64,000 nt of DNA, taken from NCBI GenBank assembly GCA_027214255.1, contig JAPWHL010000016.1:1-64000 (forward strand), in the 5' to 3' direction. This DNA comes from Roseovarius aestuarii. GTDB lineage: Bacteria; Pseudomonadota; Alphaproteobacteria; Rhodobacterales; Rhodobacteraceae. Of the stretch, positions 1-10,434 are shown in pieces; position 1 is the first letter of the stretch, and each line of letters opens with the position of its first letter. A program made the position numbers and the translations under genes. The notes beneath the pieces are model-generated. The model saw nothing but the letters and a program-made list of their open reading frames with translations, did not search any database and was not told where the DNA came from.

Positions 1-71
1 CCGTGGTCAACGTGGCCAATCGTGCCGATGTTTACGTGCGGCTTGGAACGGTCAAACTTTTCTTTTCCCAT
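1..71 (-). CDS. tuf: Elongation factor Tu, N-terminus only (cut by window edge)
   Basis: Only the first 23 codons lie in the window. They translate to the invariant EF-Tu start ([20 protein letters not shown]), reaching the beginning of the first GTP-binding loop. EF-Tu carries aminoacyl-tRNA to the ribosomal A site as a GTP complex. It follows fusA on the same strand, the standard str-operon order, but the 91-bp gap between them holds a large inverted repeat that may uncouple expression. An AGGAG-type ribosome binding site lies just upstream of the ATG at 71. Confidence 0.95.
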   Translation of the reverse strand, partial: MGKEKFDRSKPHVNIGTIGHVDH

Positions 72-98
72 GATCGGGGCTCCTCTTTTTCTCTGTCA

Positions 99-157
99 GG
101 TGGCGGGGTCAACCCCGCCCTACTAATGGTGGGTAGGGCGGGGTTGACCCCGCCACC
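99..157. repeat. Perfect 25-bp inverted repeat (REP-like double palindrome) between fusA and tuf
   Basis: Bases 99-123 and 133-157 are exact reverse complements around a 9-base loop. Each arm contains its own smaller palindrome (GGCGGGGTCAACCCCGCC), so the RNA can fold as one long stem or as two short ones. The run after the stem on the minus strand is only mildly T-rich (81-94). It may act as a partial terminator or processing site. The nested, G+C-rich shape also fits a dispersed REP-like chromosomal repeat, which I infer but cannot test from one copy. Confidence 0.8.
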
Positions 158-162
158 CGGGT

Positions 163-2286
163 TTAGGCGAACTTCGCTTGGATCTCGTCCGAAATATTGC
201 TCGGCACGGGGTCATAATGCGAGAACTGCATCGTGAACTGGGCGCGGCCCGAAGACATAGAACGCAGTGTGTTGATGTAGCCGAACATGTTGGCCAAAGG
301 CACTTTACAATCGATCGCGATGGCATTGCCGCGCGTCTCTTGGCCCGACACCTGACCACGACGAGAGGTCAGATCCCCGATGATACCGCCGGTATACTCT
401 TCTGGCGTGATCACTTCGACTTTCATGATCGGTTCCAGCAGTTTGGCCCCCGCTTTGCGCAGACCTTCCCGCATACCCATACGACCGGCAATCTCGAACG
501 CCATGACGCTGGAGTCCACATCGTGGAACTTACCGTCGATCAGAGCGACCTTGAAGTCGATAACCGGGAAGCCCGCCAGAGGACCGCTGTCCATGACCGA
601 ACGGATACCTTTTTCGACGCCGGGAATGTATTCCTTGGGCACCGCACCACCGACGATCCGGCTCTCGAAAGAGAAACCTTCGCCAGGTTCTGTCGGCGAG
701 ATGATCATCTTGACCTCAGCGAACTGACCCGAACCACCCGACTGTTTCTTGTGGGTGTAGGTGTGCTCGACCTCGTGACCGATGGTCTCGCGATAGGCAA
801 CCTGAGGCGCGCCGATGTTGGCGTCGACCTTGAATTCGCGACGCAGACGGTCAACGAGGATATCAAGGTGAAGTTCGCCCATACCCTTCATGATCGTTTG
901 ACCGGATTCTTGGTCAGTTTCCACGCGGAACGAAGGATCTTCGGCTGCCAAACGGGCCAGACCCGCCGACATTTTCTCTTGGTCGCCCTTGGTTTTAGGC
1001 TCGACTGCGATCTCGATAACCGGATCGGGGAACGTCATAGTTTCCAGAACAACCTGTTCCTTGACGTCGCTCAGCGTGTCACCTGTTGTCGTATCTTTCA
1101 GACCCGCCAACGCGATGATGTCACCGGCCCATGCCTCTTCGATCTCTTCACGGTTGATCGAGTGCATCATCATCATACGACCGATGCGCTCTTTCTTGCC
1201 CTTGGTAGTGTTCTGAACGGTATCGCCTTTTTTCAGCTTGCCCGAATAGATACGTGTGAAGGTCAACGAACCGACAAACGGGTCGTTCATGATTTTGAAC
1301 GCCAAGCCTGAGAAAGGCATGTCATCATCCGCACGACGCGGGATGTTACGCTCTTCTGTTTCGTCATCAGGGCTGAAGCCCATGTAGTCGACAACATCCA
1401 GCGGGCTGGGCAGATAGTCGATCACAGCGTTCAGCAAAGGCTGCACGCCTTTGTTCTTGAAGGCAGAACCACACAGAACCGGAATGAACGCAATCTCCAG
1501 CGTACCCTTACGGATCAGCTTGCGCAGCGTTTCTGCGTCGGGCTCTTTGCCGTCCAGATACGCTTCCATCGCGTCGTCGTCCATTTCGACGGCAATCTCG
1601 ATCATGTTCGCGCGCCATTCGTCGGCCAGATCTTTCAGGCTGTCGCGGATTGGCTTTTTGACCCAGCTCGCGCCCAGATCCTCACCTTCCCAGACCCATT
1701 CTTCCATGGAGACCAGATCGACCATACCTTCCAGCTCATTCTCGGCCCCGATTGGGATCTGAATGGGGCAAGGCGTCGCGCCGGTGCGGTCTTTGATCAT
1801 CTTGACGCAGTTGAAGAAGTCAGCGCCGATCTTGTCCATTTTGTTAACGAACACGATCCGTGGCACTTTGTAGCGGTCAGCCTGACGCCAGACAGTTTCT
1901 GTCTGAGGTTCAACACCAGCGTTGGCGTCCAGAACAGCAACAGCACCATCAAGCACGGCCAGCGAACGTTCAACTTCGATTGTGAAGTCAACGTGACCGG
2001 GGGTGTCGATGATGTTCATCCGGAACTTGGTGTCGGATGTTGCTTCGGCTGTGGGCTCTTCTTGACGCTGCCAGAACGTTGTTGTCGCAGCGGAAGTAAT
2101 GGTGATCCCGCGCTCTTGTTCTTGCTCCATCCAGTCCATCGTGGCCGCGCCGTCGTGGACCTCACCGATGTTGTGGGATTTGCCCGTATAAAACAGAATA
2201 CGTTCCGAGCAGGTTGTTTTCCCTGCGTCGATATGGGCCATAATACCGAAGTTACGGTAGCGGTTAAGCGGATAGTCGCGTGCCAT
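163..2286 (-). CDS. fusA: Elongation factor G
   Basis: This 707-residue protein has the usual EF-G length. It is the GTPase that moves tRNA and mRNA through the ribosome after each peptide bond and helps recycle ribosomes. The N-terminal GTPase domain shows the P-loop AHIDAGKTT (residues 17-25), the switch region QERGITI (about 57-63), DTPGH near residue 97 and NKMD near 150. These are followed by the beta-barrel domain and the C-terminal domains III-V. It lies 26 bp after rpsG and before tuf on the same strand, so it belongs to the str operon transcribed from the promoter near 3500. Nothing is unusual in the protein. Confidence 0.98.
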   Translation of the reverse strand: MARDYPLNRYRNFGIMAHIDAGKTTCSERILFYTGKSHNIGEVHDGAATMDWMEQEQERGITITSAATTTFWQRQEEPTAEATSDTKFRMNIIDTPGHVDFTIEVERSLAVLDGAVAVLDANAGVEPQTETVWRQADRYKVPRIVFVNKMDKIGADFFNCVKMIKDRTGATPCPIQIPIGAENELEGMVDLVSMEEWVWEGEDLGASWVKKPIRDSLKDLADEWRANMIEIAVEMDDDAMEAYLDGKEPDAETLRKLIRKGTLEIAFIPVLCGSAFKNKGVQPLLNAVIDYLPSPLDVVDYMGFSPDDETEERNIPRRADDDMPFSGLAFKIMNDPFVGSLTFTRIYSGKLKKGDTVQNTTKGKKERIGRMMMMHSINREEIEEAWAGDIIALAGLKDTTTGDTLSDVKEQVVLETMTFPDPVIEIAVEPKTKGDQEKMSAGLARLAAEDPSFRVETDQESGQTIMKGMGELHLDILVDRLRREFKVDANIGAPQVAYRETIGHEVEHTYTHKKQSGGSGQFAEVKMIISPTEPGEGFSFESRIVGGAVPKEYIPGVEKGIRSVMDSGPLAGFPVIDFKVALIDGKFHDVDSSVMAFEIAGRMGMREGLRKAGAKLLEPIMKVEVITPEEYTGGIIGDLTSRRGQVSGQETRGNAIAIDCKVPLANMFGYINTLRSMSSGRAQFTMQFSHYDPVPSNISDEIQAKFA

Positions 2287-2312
2287 GGGGCTGCTTCCTC
2301 AGAAAATCAGAT

Positions 2313-2861
<549 letters not shown>

Positions 2862-2887
2862 TCAGGCCCGGAAACACGCCAAACGCA

Positions 2888-3259
2888 TCACTTAGGACGC
2901 TTGGCACCATATTTCGAGCGGCGCTGTTTACGATCTTTGACACCCTGAGTATCGAGCACACCGCGCAGGATGTGGTAACGAACGCCGGGAAGATCTTTGA
3001 CACGGCCGCCGCGGATCAACACAACCGAGTGTTCCTGCAGGTTGTGGCTCTCGCCGGGAATATAGCTGATGACCTCGAAACCGTTGGTCAAACGCACCTT
3101 GGCCACTTTCCGCATCGCCGAGTTCGGCTTCTTCGGTGTGGTGGTGTAAACGCGCGTGCAAACGCCGCGTTTTTGTGGGCAGCCCTGCAAGTGCTGCGAT
3201 TTCTGGGCTCTTACTTTAGGCTGCCGCGGTTTGCGGATAAGCTGCTGGATCGTTGGCAT
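2888..3259 (-). CDS. rpsL: 30S ribosomal protein S12
   Basis: The 123-residue product starts [13 protein letters not shown], the universal S12 start, so the ATG at 3259 is chosen over an in-frame upstream extension to 3310. S12 sits at the decoding centre of the 30S subunit and controls translational accuracy. The loop TTPKKPNSA keeps the lysine whose mutation causes streptomycin resistance in other bacteria, so the allele looks streptomycin-sensitive. It is the first gene of the str operon, about 215 bases after a clear sigma-70-type promoter. Confidence 0.98.
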   Translation of the reverse strand: MPTIQQLIRKPRQPKVRAQKSQHLQGCPQKRGVCTRVYTTTPKKPNSAMRKVAKVRLTNGFEVISYIPGESHNLQEHSVVLIRGGRVKDLPGVRYHILRGVLDTQGVKDRKQRRSKYGAKRPK

Positions 3260-3644
3260 TCCGGTTCTTTCCCCGTCTCTCAACACATGTGTCTGCATGG
3301 GATTGCCCATGCGGGTTAATCAATTGCGCATCACGCGTCCGCAATACGCCAAGGGCCGCAATCACACCGGTTCAGGTGTGGATGCGGCGGGTTTCCAGAG
3401 GATCGGGGCGCGGGACCCGGATCTTGACCACTTCAGTTCTGATATCGGCACCCGGGACAATGCCCATGGCCGGATGGGGCGCGTATATGGGGAGTCGCGG
3501 GGCTTGTCAACAGGCCCCTAGACAGCGCAGTGCATCATATGCCCGCCGCTGCAAACTGTGCTGAAACCACCATATCCTTGGGGCGTTGTCGCAGGTTGCC
3601 CGCATAGCGTTCCACACTTGAACAGCGGGCAACCCATTATAGCA
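3260..3644. other. Gene-free stretch: rpsL leader, promoter and VOC 3' flank
   Basis: No convincing gene is present on either strand. The part from 3260 to 3475 is the long rpsL leader. The promoter lies at 3482-3510. The remainder is the 3' flank of the VOC gene, in which no clear terminator hairpin with a T-run was found. Confidence 0.6.
3482..3510 (-). promoter_or_regulatory. Promoter of the str operon (rpsL-rpsG-fusA-tuf)
   Basis: On the minus strand a perfect -35 hexamer TTGACA (3510-3505) is followed, after exactly 17 bases, by a -10 hexamer TATACG (3487-3482). Transcription would begin near 3475 and give an untranslated leader of about 215 bases before rpsL. This is the best housekeeping-type promoter seen in the ribosomal block. 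It shows that rpsL is transcribed independently of rpoC, as expected given the genes that separate them. Confidence 0.75.
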
Positions 3645-3986
3645 TTAATCGCCGTCCTTGGTCCACACGGCCATTGCCGTCCCACCCGGAGTGACAAATT
3701 CAAACCTGCGTCCACCGGGGAATTCAAAGATGTCACAGGTGACTTCGCCGCCAGCCTCGACCACCTGATCCATCGCCACCTCCAGATCTTGTGAATAAAG
3801 GACAATCAAAGGAGCGGTCTGGGTTGCCCTCTCCAATCCACCGTCGAGCCCTGTTTTGTCCAGCGCCATATAGTTTTCGCCGTAGGATTCGCCGCCCCAC
3901 CCGAACGCGTCCGTGAAAAACGTCATCTCTTCTTCGAAATCCAGCGACGTGAACTCGACATAGTCGATCTTTAAAACCTCAGTCAT
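3645..3986 (-). CDS. VOC (glyoxalase/bleomycin-resistance) family protein
   Basis: This 113-residue protein has the single-domain vicinal-oxygen-chelate fold pattern: an opening beta strand (KIDYVEFTSLD), a central strand-rich region, and a closing segment DIFEFPGGRRFEFVTPGGTAMAVW typical of the family's C-terminal strand. VOC proteins are small metal enzymes (glyoxalases, dioxygenases) or antibiotic-binding proteins; the substrate cannot be told. The start at 3986 is chosen because AGGAGG lies 8 bases upstream, which rejects a 17-residue longer frame. It lies between the rpsL promoter and rpoC on the same strand, in the block that splits the ribosomal cluster. Confidence 0.8.
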   Translation of the reverse strand: MTEVLKIDYVEFTSLDFEEEMTFFTDAFGWGGESYGENYMALDKTGLDGGLERATQTAPLIVLYSQDLEVAMDQVVEAGGEVTCDIFEFPGGRRFEFVTPGGTAMAVWTKDGD

Positions 3987-4136
3987 CGCAACCTCCTCGC
4001 GATTACATGTACTCACTAAGCAAAGTGGCAGCCTCACTCCAATGCCACATCACCACCATGCGCCTGCCTTGTCTTGGCTAAACTCCGCTGCCATTGTCAG
4101 GCCTTAACGATGGACTGGCGCATAGGGCACGACACC

Positions 4137-4955
4137 ATGGACGCGAACAATATGCAAGTGATTGGCTTGTGTAGATTTTCTTACCCCGCTCTGGGAGGCT
4201 TTCAGGTCGAGCACGACAGCGTCGAGGACCGGGCCGCGTTCCTGTATGACCCGGTGCGCATGGAGGAACGCTTTGCCACGTTCGCTGCCCTCACCCTGCC
4301 CCCTCTGCGTGCACAGACGGACCCGAATTTCACCCTAGCAATCGTTGTCGGCGATATGATGCCCGAGCCAATGCTGGCCCGGCTACTGGATCTAGTCGAG
4401 GATATACCGCAAGCCATTGTGATCCCACGCGCACCGGGCCGACACCGTCAAGTCATGCGCGAAGTGATTAACGACGTCCGACAAGAACGCCCCCTCCCCT
4501 CGCTTCAATTTCGTATGGACGACGACGACGCCGTGTCGGTCACATTCATACAACGTCTGCGCGAGGCGGCGGGCGATCTGGGGCCGATGCTGCGCAAACA
4601 CCGGTATATCGGTATCGACTTTAACCAAGGTCACATTGCCCGGATCGGCCCGCGCGGGATACATGCCAAACCATGTATCGAGCCACTTTGGACCCCTGCC
4701 CTCGGCATGGTCGTTGCACCCGGAGCGTCACGTGGGATCATGAACTTTAGCCATGTCAAACTGGCCCGTGTCATGCCCGTCGTTACCCTACCGGGCGAAG
4801 ATATGTACGTCCGGGGCCATAACGCATTTAACGACTCGCGCCAAAAGGATGGCATAAAACCCGTGCGCCTGCCCTTGCTGAACGCGCAGGAAGAGGCCCA
4901 GTTTCGACTCAGCTATAACATCGACGCAGATCACGTTCGCGCGCTCTACCGTTAG
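4137..4955 (+). CDS. Putative rhamnosyltransferase-like glycosyltransferase
   Basis: The roughly 272-residue product begins near VIGLCRFSYPALGGFQ and has an acidic DDDDAV cluster around residue 147 that resembles the metal/nucleotide-sugar site of GT-A glycosyltransferases. The pattern matches the putative rhamnosyltransferase family common in Rhodobacteraceae. It is predicted to be cytoplasmic, with no signal peptide or membrane segment. Donor and acceptor sugars are unknown. The ATG at 4137 has AGGGC 8 bases upstream; an alternative start at 4152 is possible. It is convergent with the DMT permease, with 11 bases between stop codons. Confidence 0.7.
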   Translation: MDANNMQVIGLCRFSYPALGGFQVEHDSVEDRAAFLYDPVRMEERFATFAALTLPPLRAQTDPNFTLAIVVGDMMPEPMLARLLDLVEDIPQAIVIPRAPGRHRQVMREVINDVRQERPLPSLQFRMDDDDAVSVTFIQRLREAAGDLGPMLRKHRYIGIDFNQGHIARIGPRGIHAKPCIEPLWTPALGMVVAPGASRGIMNFSHVKLARVMPVVTLPGEDMYVRGHNAFNDSRQKDGIKPVRLPLLNAQEEAQFRLSYNIDADHVRALYR

Positions 4956-4966
4956 GCGCTGCGCCG

Positions 4967-5869
4967 TTATCGACCGTGAAGATCGGCTGGCTTGGGCGTT
5001 CGCCGCCGCAAACGCGCCTCGCGGTACAGGGTAAAGACGCCGCTGCCCGCGACAATGGCCGCGCCCAGCAATACAATCGGCGCAGGCCAGTCACCAAACA
5101 TCAACCAGCCCAGAATAAGCCCCCAGATCAACGCCGTATACCGAAAGGGCGACACAAAGCTGATTTCGCCAATACGCATCGCCATGATCGAGCTAAGATA
5201 GGCCCCGATGGCAAACACAGATGCAGTCAACAGCAGCCCCCATTCGCGGGTGTCCATCGGCTGCCAATCCTGCGTCAGGCTGGCCGTGCCAAACGCCACC
5301 ATAACGGCGATTGTAGCCACCAGCGTGACCATCAAGGATGGCACCTCGCGGCTAAGGCGCCGGGTCGACAGATCACGTAGGGTGACGCAGACCACAGCCC
5401 CCAGACAATATAGCGAATACGCGTTGAACCCCTCGGAACCGGGGCGCACAATCAATAGAACACCCACAAAGCCAACGATGATCGCCGACATGCGACGCCA
5501 CCCCAGCGGTTCCTTCAAAAACAATGCTGCCGCCAAGGTGATGGTCAAAGGCACAGCCTGCATAATGGCAACAACGTTGGCCAACGGCATGTTGAACAAA
5601 GCCGTCATAAAAAAATAGGCCGCCGTAACTTCGGTCGCCGTGCGGATTGCAATGAATCCCCAGTCCCGCCGCGCAATTCGATACGAAAAGGCACGCATCC
5701 GCCACGCGATCACCGCCACGGCCAGCGCTGTAAAAACACCCCGCAAGAACAGGAGCTGATACAGTGGCACCTGACCCGACATGGATTTCAAAAAGGCGTC
5801 ATTCAACGTCAGTCCGGCCATTGCAGCCATCATCAACAAGGACGCAAGCAGGTTGTCAGAAAACTTCAT
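4967..5869 (-). CDS. EamA/DMT-family permease
   Basis: The 300-residue protein has about ten hydrophobic segments arranged as two repeats of five, the layout of the EamA (drug/metabolite transporter) family. The second repeat carries the usual YTALIWGLILGWLMFGDWP-like segment near residue 240. Members export or import small metabolites such as amino acids or nucleobases; the substrate cannot be predicted. It is an inner-membrane protein with a basic cytoplasmic C-terminus (REARLRRRTPKPADLHGR). It lies downstream of the rpoC terminator on the same strand and is probably transcribed separately. Confidence 0.85.
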   Translation of the reverse strand: MKFSDNLLASLLMMAAMAGLTLNDAFLKSMSGQVPLYQLLFLRGVFTALAVAVIAWRMRAFSYRIARRDWGFIAIRTATEVTAAYFFMTALFNMPLANVVAIMQAVPLTITLAAALFLKEPLGWRRMSAIIVGFVGVLLIVRPGSEGFNAYSLYCLGAVVCVTLRDLSTRRLSREVPSLMVTLVATIAVMVAFGTASLTQDWQPMDTREWGLLLTASVFAIGAYLSSIMAMRIGEISFVSPFRYTALIWGLILGWLMFGDWPAPIVLLGAAIVAGSGVFTLYREARLRRRTPKPADLHGR

Positions 5870-6002
5870 TTCGGCATTTGCGCCGGAACATTCACCAAGA
5901 ACAAGCGAAATGAACGCCTTTTGGGCCTTAACGACCGGGCGACCGGCGGCATGAATCCACTGGTGAGAGTCCGAGTTCCATTTTCAAGACTCAACCCAAT
6001 GC

Positions 6003-6033
6003 AAAAAGGCCCCGCGTGATTGCGGGGCCTTTT
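6003..6033 (-). terminator. Intrinsic terminator after rpoC
   Basis: An 8-bp perfect stem GGCCCCGC/GCGGGGCC (6008-6015 and 6022-6029) with a 6-base loop is flanked by A5 (6003-6007) and T4 (6030-6033). On the minus strand this is a G+C stem followed by five Ts, a strong Rho-independent terminator about 70 bases after the rpoC stop. It ends the rplJ-rplL-rpoB-rpoC transcript. Confidence 0.88.
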
Positions 6034-6100
6034 AATCAGCGCCAAGCGCTTGATGCGTTTTGTACCTTCACCCGTCGTTTCGGGGCGAAGTATGACCGCT

Positions 6101-9100
6101 TTAGTCTTCGCGGCTCTCTGGTGTTTCCACCAGATTGTCGAACACATCGTCGTCAGAAGTGTCATCCATCACCGGCGCGGCCAGAGCTGCGGCGGCTTCG
6201 GCCTCTTCACGGCGCACTTCAATCACGACGTTGTCACGCGCGGTTGCGATTTTGCGCATGTCTTGCGTCGCCCCACCTGTGCCCGCCGGGATCAGACGGC
6301 CAACGATGACGTTTTCCTTCAGACCAACCAGTTTGTCCCGTTTGCCCTGCACCGATGCTTCGGTCAGAACGCGCGTTGTTTCCTGGAACGAGGCCGCCGA
6401 GATAAAGCTGCGGGTTTGCAGGCTTGCCTTGGTGATACCCAACAGGATTGGTTCGCCCTGTGCCGGGCGTACGCCCTTGGCCAGCGCCTTTTCGTTGGCA
6501 GCGTCGAACTCGGCCTTGTCAACATGCTCACCCTTCAGAAGGGTTGTCTGACCGCTGTCCTGGATTTCCCATTTTTGCAGCATTTGACGCACGATGACTT
6601 CGATGTGCTTGTCGTTGATCCGCACACCTTGCAGGCGATAAACGTCCTGAACCTCGTCGATCATGTAATCGGCCAGCGCCTCGACACCCATAATGGCAAG
6701 GATGTCATGCGGCGCAGGGTTGCCGTCCATGATGTAATCGCCGGTCTGGACAAAGTCACCTTCCTGAACGGGAATGTGTTTGCCCTTGGGGACCATGTAT
6801 TCGACTGGCTCCAACGTGTCATCCGCAGGCTCGATCGAAATGCGGCGCTTGTTCTTGTAGTCACGCCCATACCGAACATACCCGTCGATTTCCGCGATGA
6901 TGGCGTGGTCTTTGGGGCGGCGTGCCTCAAAGAGTTCGGCCACACGCGGCAGACCACCGGTGATGTCCTTGGTTTTCGCGCCTTCACGAGGAATACGCGC
7001 AACCACGTCACCGGCCTGAACCTTGTCGCCATCTTCAACGCTCAGGATCGCATCCACCGACATTGCATAGGTCACTGGGTTGCCTGCATCGTTGCGAACC
7101 GGTTCGCCGTCGTCTCCGACAACAAAGATCTCTGGTTTCAGCTCGTTGCCTTTGGGGGCCGCGCGCCAGTCCATAACGATCTTCTGGGTCATACCGGTGG
7201 CGTCATCGGTTTCGTCGCGCACGGCAACGCCGGTCACGAGGTCAACAAACTTGGCCGTACCCGATTTTTCAGCAATGATCGGCAGGGTATAGGGGTCCCA
7301 TTCAAACAGCTTGTCACCACGTTCAATGGTGTCGCCCTCTTTGACGTGCAGTTTGGTACCATAACCCAGCTTGTGGCTGGCCAGTTCTGCATCGCCCTCG
7401 CCGATGATCCGCAACTTCATGTTACGTCCCATAACCAGCGTTTCACCGTTGGAGTTTTCCAAGGTCTGTGCAGAGTCGAACACGATTTTACCGGCTTGGC
7501 TGGCTTCGAGGAACGACTGCTGACCACCCTGCGCAACACCGCCGATGTGGAACGTCCGCATCGTCAGCTGTGTGCCGGGTTCACCGATAGATTGCGCCGC
7601 GATGATGCCGACGGCCTCACCTTGGTTGACCATCGTACCGCGTGCAAGGTCACGACCATAGCACATGGCGCAGACGCCATCTTCGGCCTCACAGGTCAGC
7701 GGGCTGCGGATGCGCGCAGTCTGAACCGCGGCTTCCTCAATCGCATCTGCGGTCAACTCGTCGATCAACTGGCCTTCTTTTGCCAGAACTTCATCAGTGC
7801 CGGGGCGCAAGATGTCCTCGGCAGCGACGCGCCCCAACAGACGTTCACCGATGGACGAGACAACCTCACCATCATTAACGGCTGCTTCGGTGGTGATCGC
7901 GCGATCCGTTCCGCAATCATGCTCGCGCACAATACAGTCCTGCGCCACGTCCACCAGACGACGCGTCAGGTAACCCGAGTTCGCCGTTTTCAGGGCGGTG
8001 TCGGACAGACCCTTACGCGCGCCGTGCGTCGAGTTGAAGTACTCAAGAACGGTCAGACCTTCTTTAAAGTTCGAGATGATCGGCGTTTCGATGATGTCGC
8101 CGTTCGGCTTGGCCATCAGGCCACGCATACCACCCAGCTGCTTCATCTGCGTCACCGAGCCACGAGCACCGGAGTGGGCCATCATGTAGACCGAGTTCGG
8201 CTCCATTTCAGCGCCAGTGTCGTCGTGCTTGGCCGCCGAGATGGTGTCCATCATCGCAGTCGTTACTTGGTCGTTACACTTTGACCACGCATCAACCACT
8301 TTGTTGTACTTTTCGCCCTGTGTGATCAGACCGTCCATGTATTGCTGTTCAAAACCCTTCACCTGATCGCGGGTTTCGCCAACGATGTCCCACTTGTGCT
8401 CGGGTACAACCATGTCGTCCTTGCCGAACGAAATGCCTGCCTTGAACGCTTCACGGAAGCCCATGGTCATGATCTGATCGCAGAAGATAACCGACTCTTT
8501 CTGACCACAATAGCGATAGACGGTGTCGATGACCTGCTGCACTTCTTTCTTACGCAGCAAACGGTTGACCAGTTTGAAAGGCGCTTTGGCGTTTTTGGGC
8601 AGCAACGCACCCAGACGGACACGGCCGGGCGTGGTTTCAACACGTTCGAACACTTCATTACCTTCCGCGTCGATTTGCGGAATGCGTGCCGTGATGCGGG
8701 CGTGCAAATGCACCTCGCCCGAATCCAGAGCGTGCTGAACTTCGTCAATCGAGGAAAAGGCCATGCCTTCGCCCTTCATACCCGACCGCTCAAGCGTGGT
8801 GTAATAAAGGCCCAAGATCATATCCTGCGACGGAACGATAATCGGCGCACCGTTGGCTGGCGACAGAACGTTGTTCGTCGACATCATCAACACGCGGGCT
8901 TCCAATTGCGCCTCAAGGCTGAGGGGCACGTGAACAGCCATCTGGTCACCGTCAAAGTCCGCGTTAAAGGCCGAACAGACCAGCGGGTGCAGCTGAATCG
9001 CCTTGCCTTCGATCAAAACAGGTTCAAACGCCTGAATGCCAAGACGGTGCAACGTCGGTGCACGGTTCAGCATGACAGGGTGTTCGCGGATCACCTCATC

Positions 9101-10345
9101 CAGAATATCCCAAACCTCGGGACGTTCCTTTTCGACCAGCTTTTTCGCCTGTTTCACGGTCGAGCTAAGGCCTTTGGCCTCAAGCCGCGAATAGATGAAG
9201 GGCTTGAACAGTTCTAGCGCCATCTTTTTTGGCAAACCGCACTGGTGCAGTTTCAGTTCCGGACCCGTCACAATGACCGAACGGCCAGAAAAGTCGACGC
9301 GTTTTCCCAAAAGGTTCTGACGGAAACGACCTTGCTTGCCTTTCAGCATGTCTGACAGCGATTTCAGCGGACGCTTGTTGGCACCGGTGATCACACGGCC
9401 GCGACGGCCGTTGTCAAACAGAGCATCGACAGATTCCTGCAACATCCGTTTTTCGTTACGCACGATGATATCGGGCGCGCGCAGCTCAATCAGACGCTTC
9501 AGACGGTTGTTACGGTTGATGACCCGGCGATAAAGATCGTTCAGGTCGGACGTGGCAAAACGCCCCCCGTCCAGCGGCACCAGCGGGCGCAACTCTGGCG
9601 GGATAACCGGGATAACCGTCATCACCATCCACTCGGGACGGTTGCCGGATTCCAGGAAGGACTCGACCACTTTCAGACGCTTGATGATCTTCTTGGGCTT
9701 CAATTCGCCGGTTGCTTCAGCAAGATCGGCACGCAGGTTGTCTGCCTCGGACTCCAGATCAATCTGGGCCAGCATGTCACGGATCGCTTCGGCACCGATA
9801 TTGGCGGTGAAGGCATCCAGACCATAGGCGTCCTGTGCGTCCATGAACTCTTCCTCGGTCAACATCTGACCATAGGTGAGGTCCGTCAGACCGGGTTCGA
9901 TAACCACGTAGTTCTCAAAGTAGAGAACGCGCTCCAGATCACGCAGTGTCATGTCCAGCATAAGACCGATGCGCGACGGCAGCGATTTCAAGAACCAGAT
10001 ATGCGCACATGGTGCGGCCAGTTCGATATGGCCCATCCGCTCGCGGCGGACCTTTTGCAATGTTACTTCAACACCACATTTTTCGCAGACAACACCGCGA
10101 TACTTCATGCGTTTGTATTTACCGCACAGGCATTCGTAGTCTTTGATCGGGCCAAAGATACGCGCGCAGAACAGACCGTCCCGCTCGGGCTTGAATGTGC
10201 GATAGTTGATGGTTTCGGGCTTCTTGATCTCGCCGTAGGACCACGACAGGATCCGCTCGGGCGATGCCAGCGAGACCTTGATTTCGTCGAAAACCGCCGC
10301 AGGCGCGACTGGGTTAAACGGGTTGTTTGTCAGTTCCTGGTTCAT
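6101..10345 (-). CDS. rpoC: RNA polymerase beta' subunit
   Basis: This is the full-length (1414-residue) beta' subunit, the largest catalytic subunit of RNA polymerase. The N-terminal zinc site is seen as Cys72, Cys74, Cys87 and Cys90. The absolutely conserved NADFDGD catalytic loop is at 461-467, with Asp463, Asp465 and Asp467 holding the active-site magnesium. A second zinc site is formed around [11 protein letters not shown]. The bridge-helix/trigger-loop region is intact (TMRTFHIGG). The C-terminus is acidic. It follows rpoB by 89 bp on the same strand and ends with a strong terminator. Confidence 0.98.
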   Translation of the reverse strand: MNQELTNNPFNPVAPAAVFDEIKVSLASPERILSWSYGEIKKPETINYRTFKPERDGLFCARIFGPIKDYECLCGKYKRMKYRGVVCEKCGVEVTLQKVRRERMGHIELAAPCAHIWFLKSLPSRIGLMLDMTLRDLERVLYFENYVVIEPGLTDLTYGQMLTEEEFMDAQDAYGLDAFTANIGAEAIRDMLAQIDLESEADNLRADLAEATGELKPKKIIKRLKVVESFLESGNRPEWMVMTVIPVIPPELRPLVPLDGGRFATSDLNDLYRRVINRNNRLKRLIELRAPDIIVRNEKRMLQESVDALFDNGRRGRVITGANKRPLKSLSDMLKGKQGRFRQNLLGKRVDFSGRSVIVTGPELKLHQCGLPKKMALELFKPFIYSRLEAKGLSSTVKQAKKLVEKERPEVWDILDEVIREHPVMLNRAPTLHRLGIQAFEPVLIEGKAIQLHPLVCSAFNADFDGDQMAVHVPLSLEAQLEARVLMMSTNNVLSPANGAPIIVPSQDMILGLYYTTLERSGMKGEGMAFSSIDEVQHALDSGEVHLHARITARIPQIDAEGNEVFERVETTPGRVRLGALLPKNAKAPFKLVNRLLRKKEVQQVIDTVYRYCGQKESVIFCDQIMTMGFREAFKAGISFGKDDMVVPEHKWDIVGETRDQVKGFEQQYMDGLITQGEKYNKVVDAWSKCNDQVTTAMMDTISAAKHDDTGAEMEPNSVYMMAHSGARGSVTQMKQLGGMRGLMAKPNGDIIETPIISNFKEGLTVLEYFNSTHGARKGLSDTALKTANSGYLTRRLVDVAQDCIVREHDCGTDRAITTEAAVNDGEVVSSIGERLLGRVAAEDILRPGTDEVLAKEGQLIDELTADAIEEAAVQTARIRSPLTCEAEDGVCAMCYGRDLARGTMVNQGEAVGIIAAQSIGEPGTQLTMRTFHIGGVAQGGQQSFLEASQAGKIVFDSAQTLENSNGETLVMGRNMKLRIIGEGDAELASHKLGYGTKLHVKEGDTIERGDKLFEWDPYTLPIIAEKSGTAKFVDLVTGVAVRDETDDATGMTQKIVMDWRAAPKGNELKPEIFVVGDDGEPVRNDAGNPVTYAMSVDAILSVEDGDKVQAGDVVARIPREGAKTKDITGGLPRVAELFEARRPKDHAIIAEIDGYVRYGRDYKNKRRISIEPADDTLEPVEYMVPKGKHIPVQEGDFVQTGDYIMDGNPAPHDILAIMGVEALADYMIDEVQDVYRLQGVRINDKHIEVIVRQMLQKWEIQDSGQTTLLKGEHVDKAEFDAANEKALAKGVRPAQGEPILLGITKASLQTRSFISAASFQETTRVLTEASVQGKRDKLVGLKENVIVGRLIPAGTGGATQDMRKIATARDNVVIEVRREEAEAAAALAAPVMDDTSDDDVFDNLVETPESRED

Positions 10346-10434
10346 CTAGTGACCTTTCAGTTAAGGCAGGTAGTGGGAAAACCGTCCGAGATTTTCGCAA
10401 AAACCCCGGACGTTAGAAAATTCAGAGAATTTTC

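Noticed and set aside
4516..4530. Run of GAC/GAT codons in the glycosyltransferase-like gene as a microsatellite
   Set aside because: It encodes the acidic active-site cluster DDDD expected of the family, so it is functional coding sequence rather than a repeat tract.
6020..8284. 754-residue open frame on the plus strand opposite rpoC
   Set aside because: It is an antisense shadow of rpoC, produced by codon bias in G+C-rich DNA. There is no ribosome binding site and the composition is not protein-like (Arg/His-rich).
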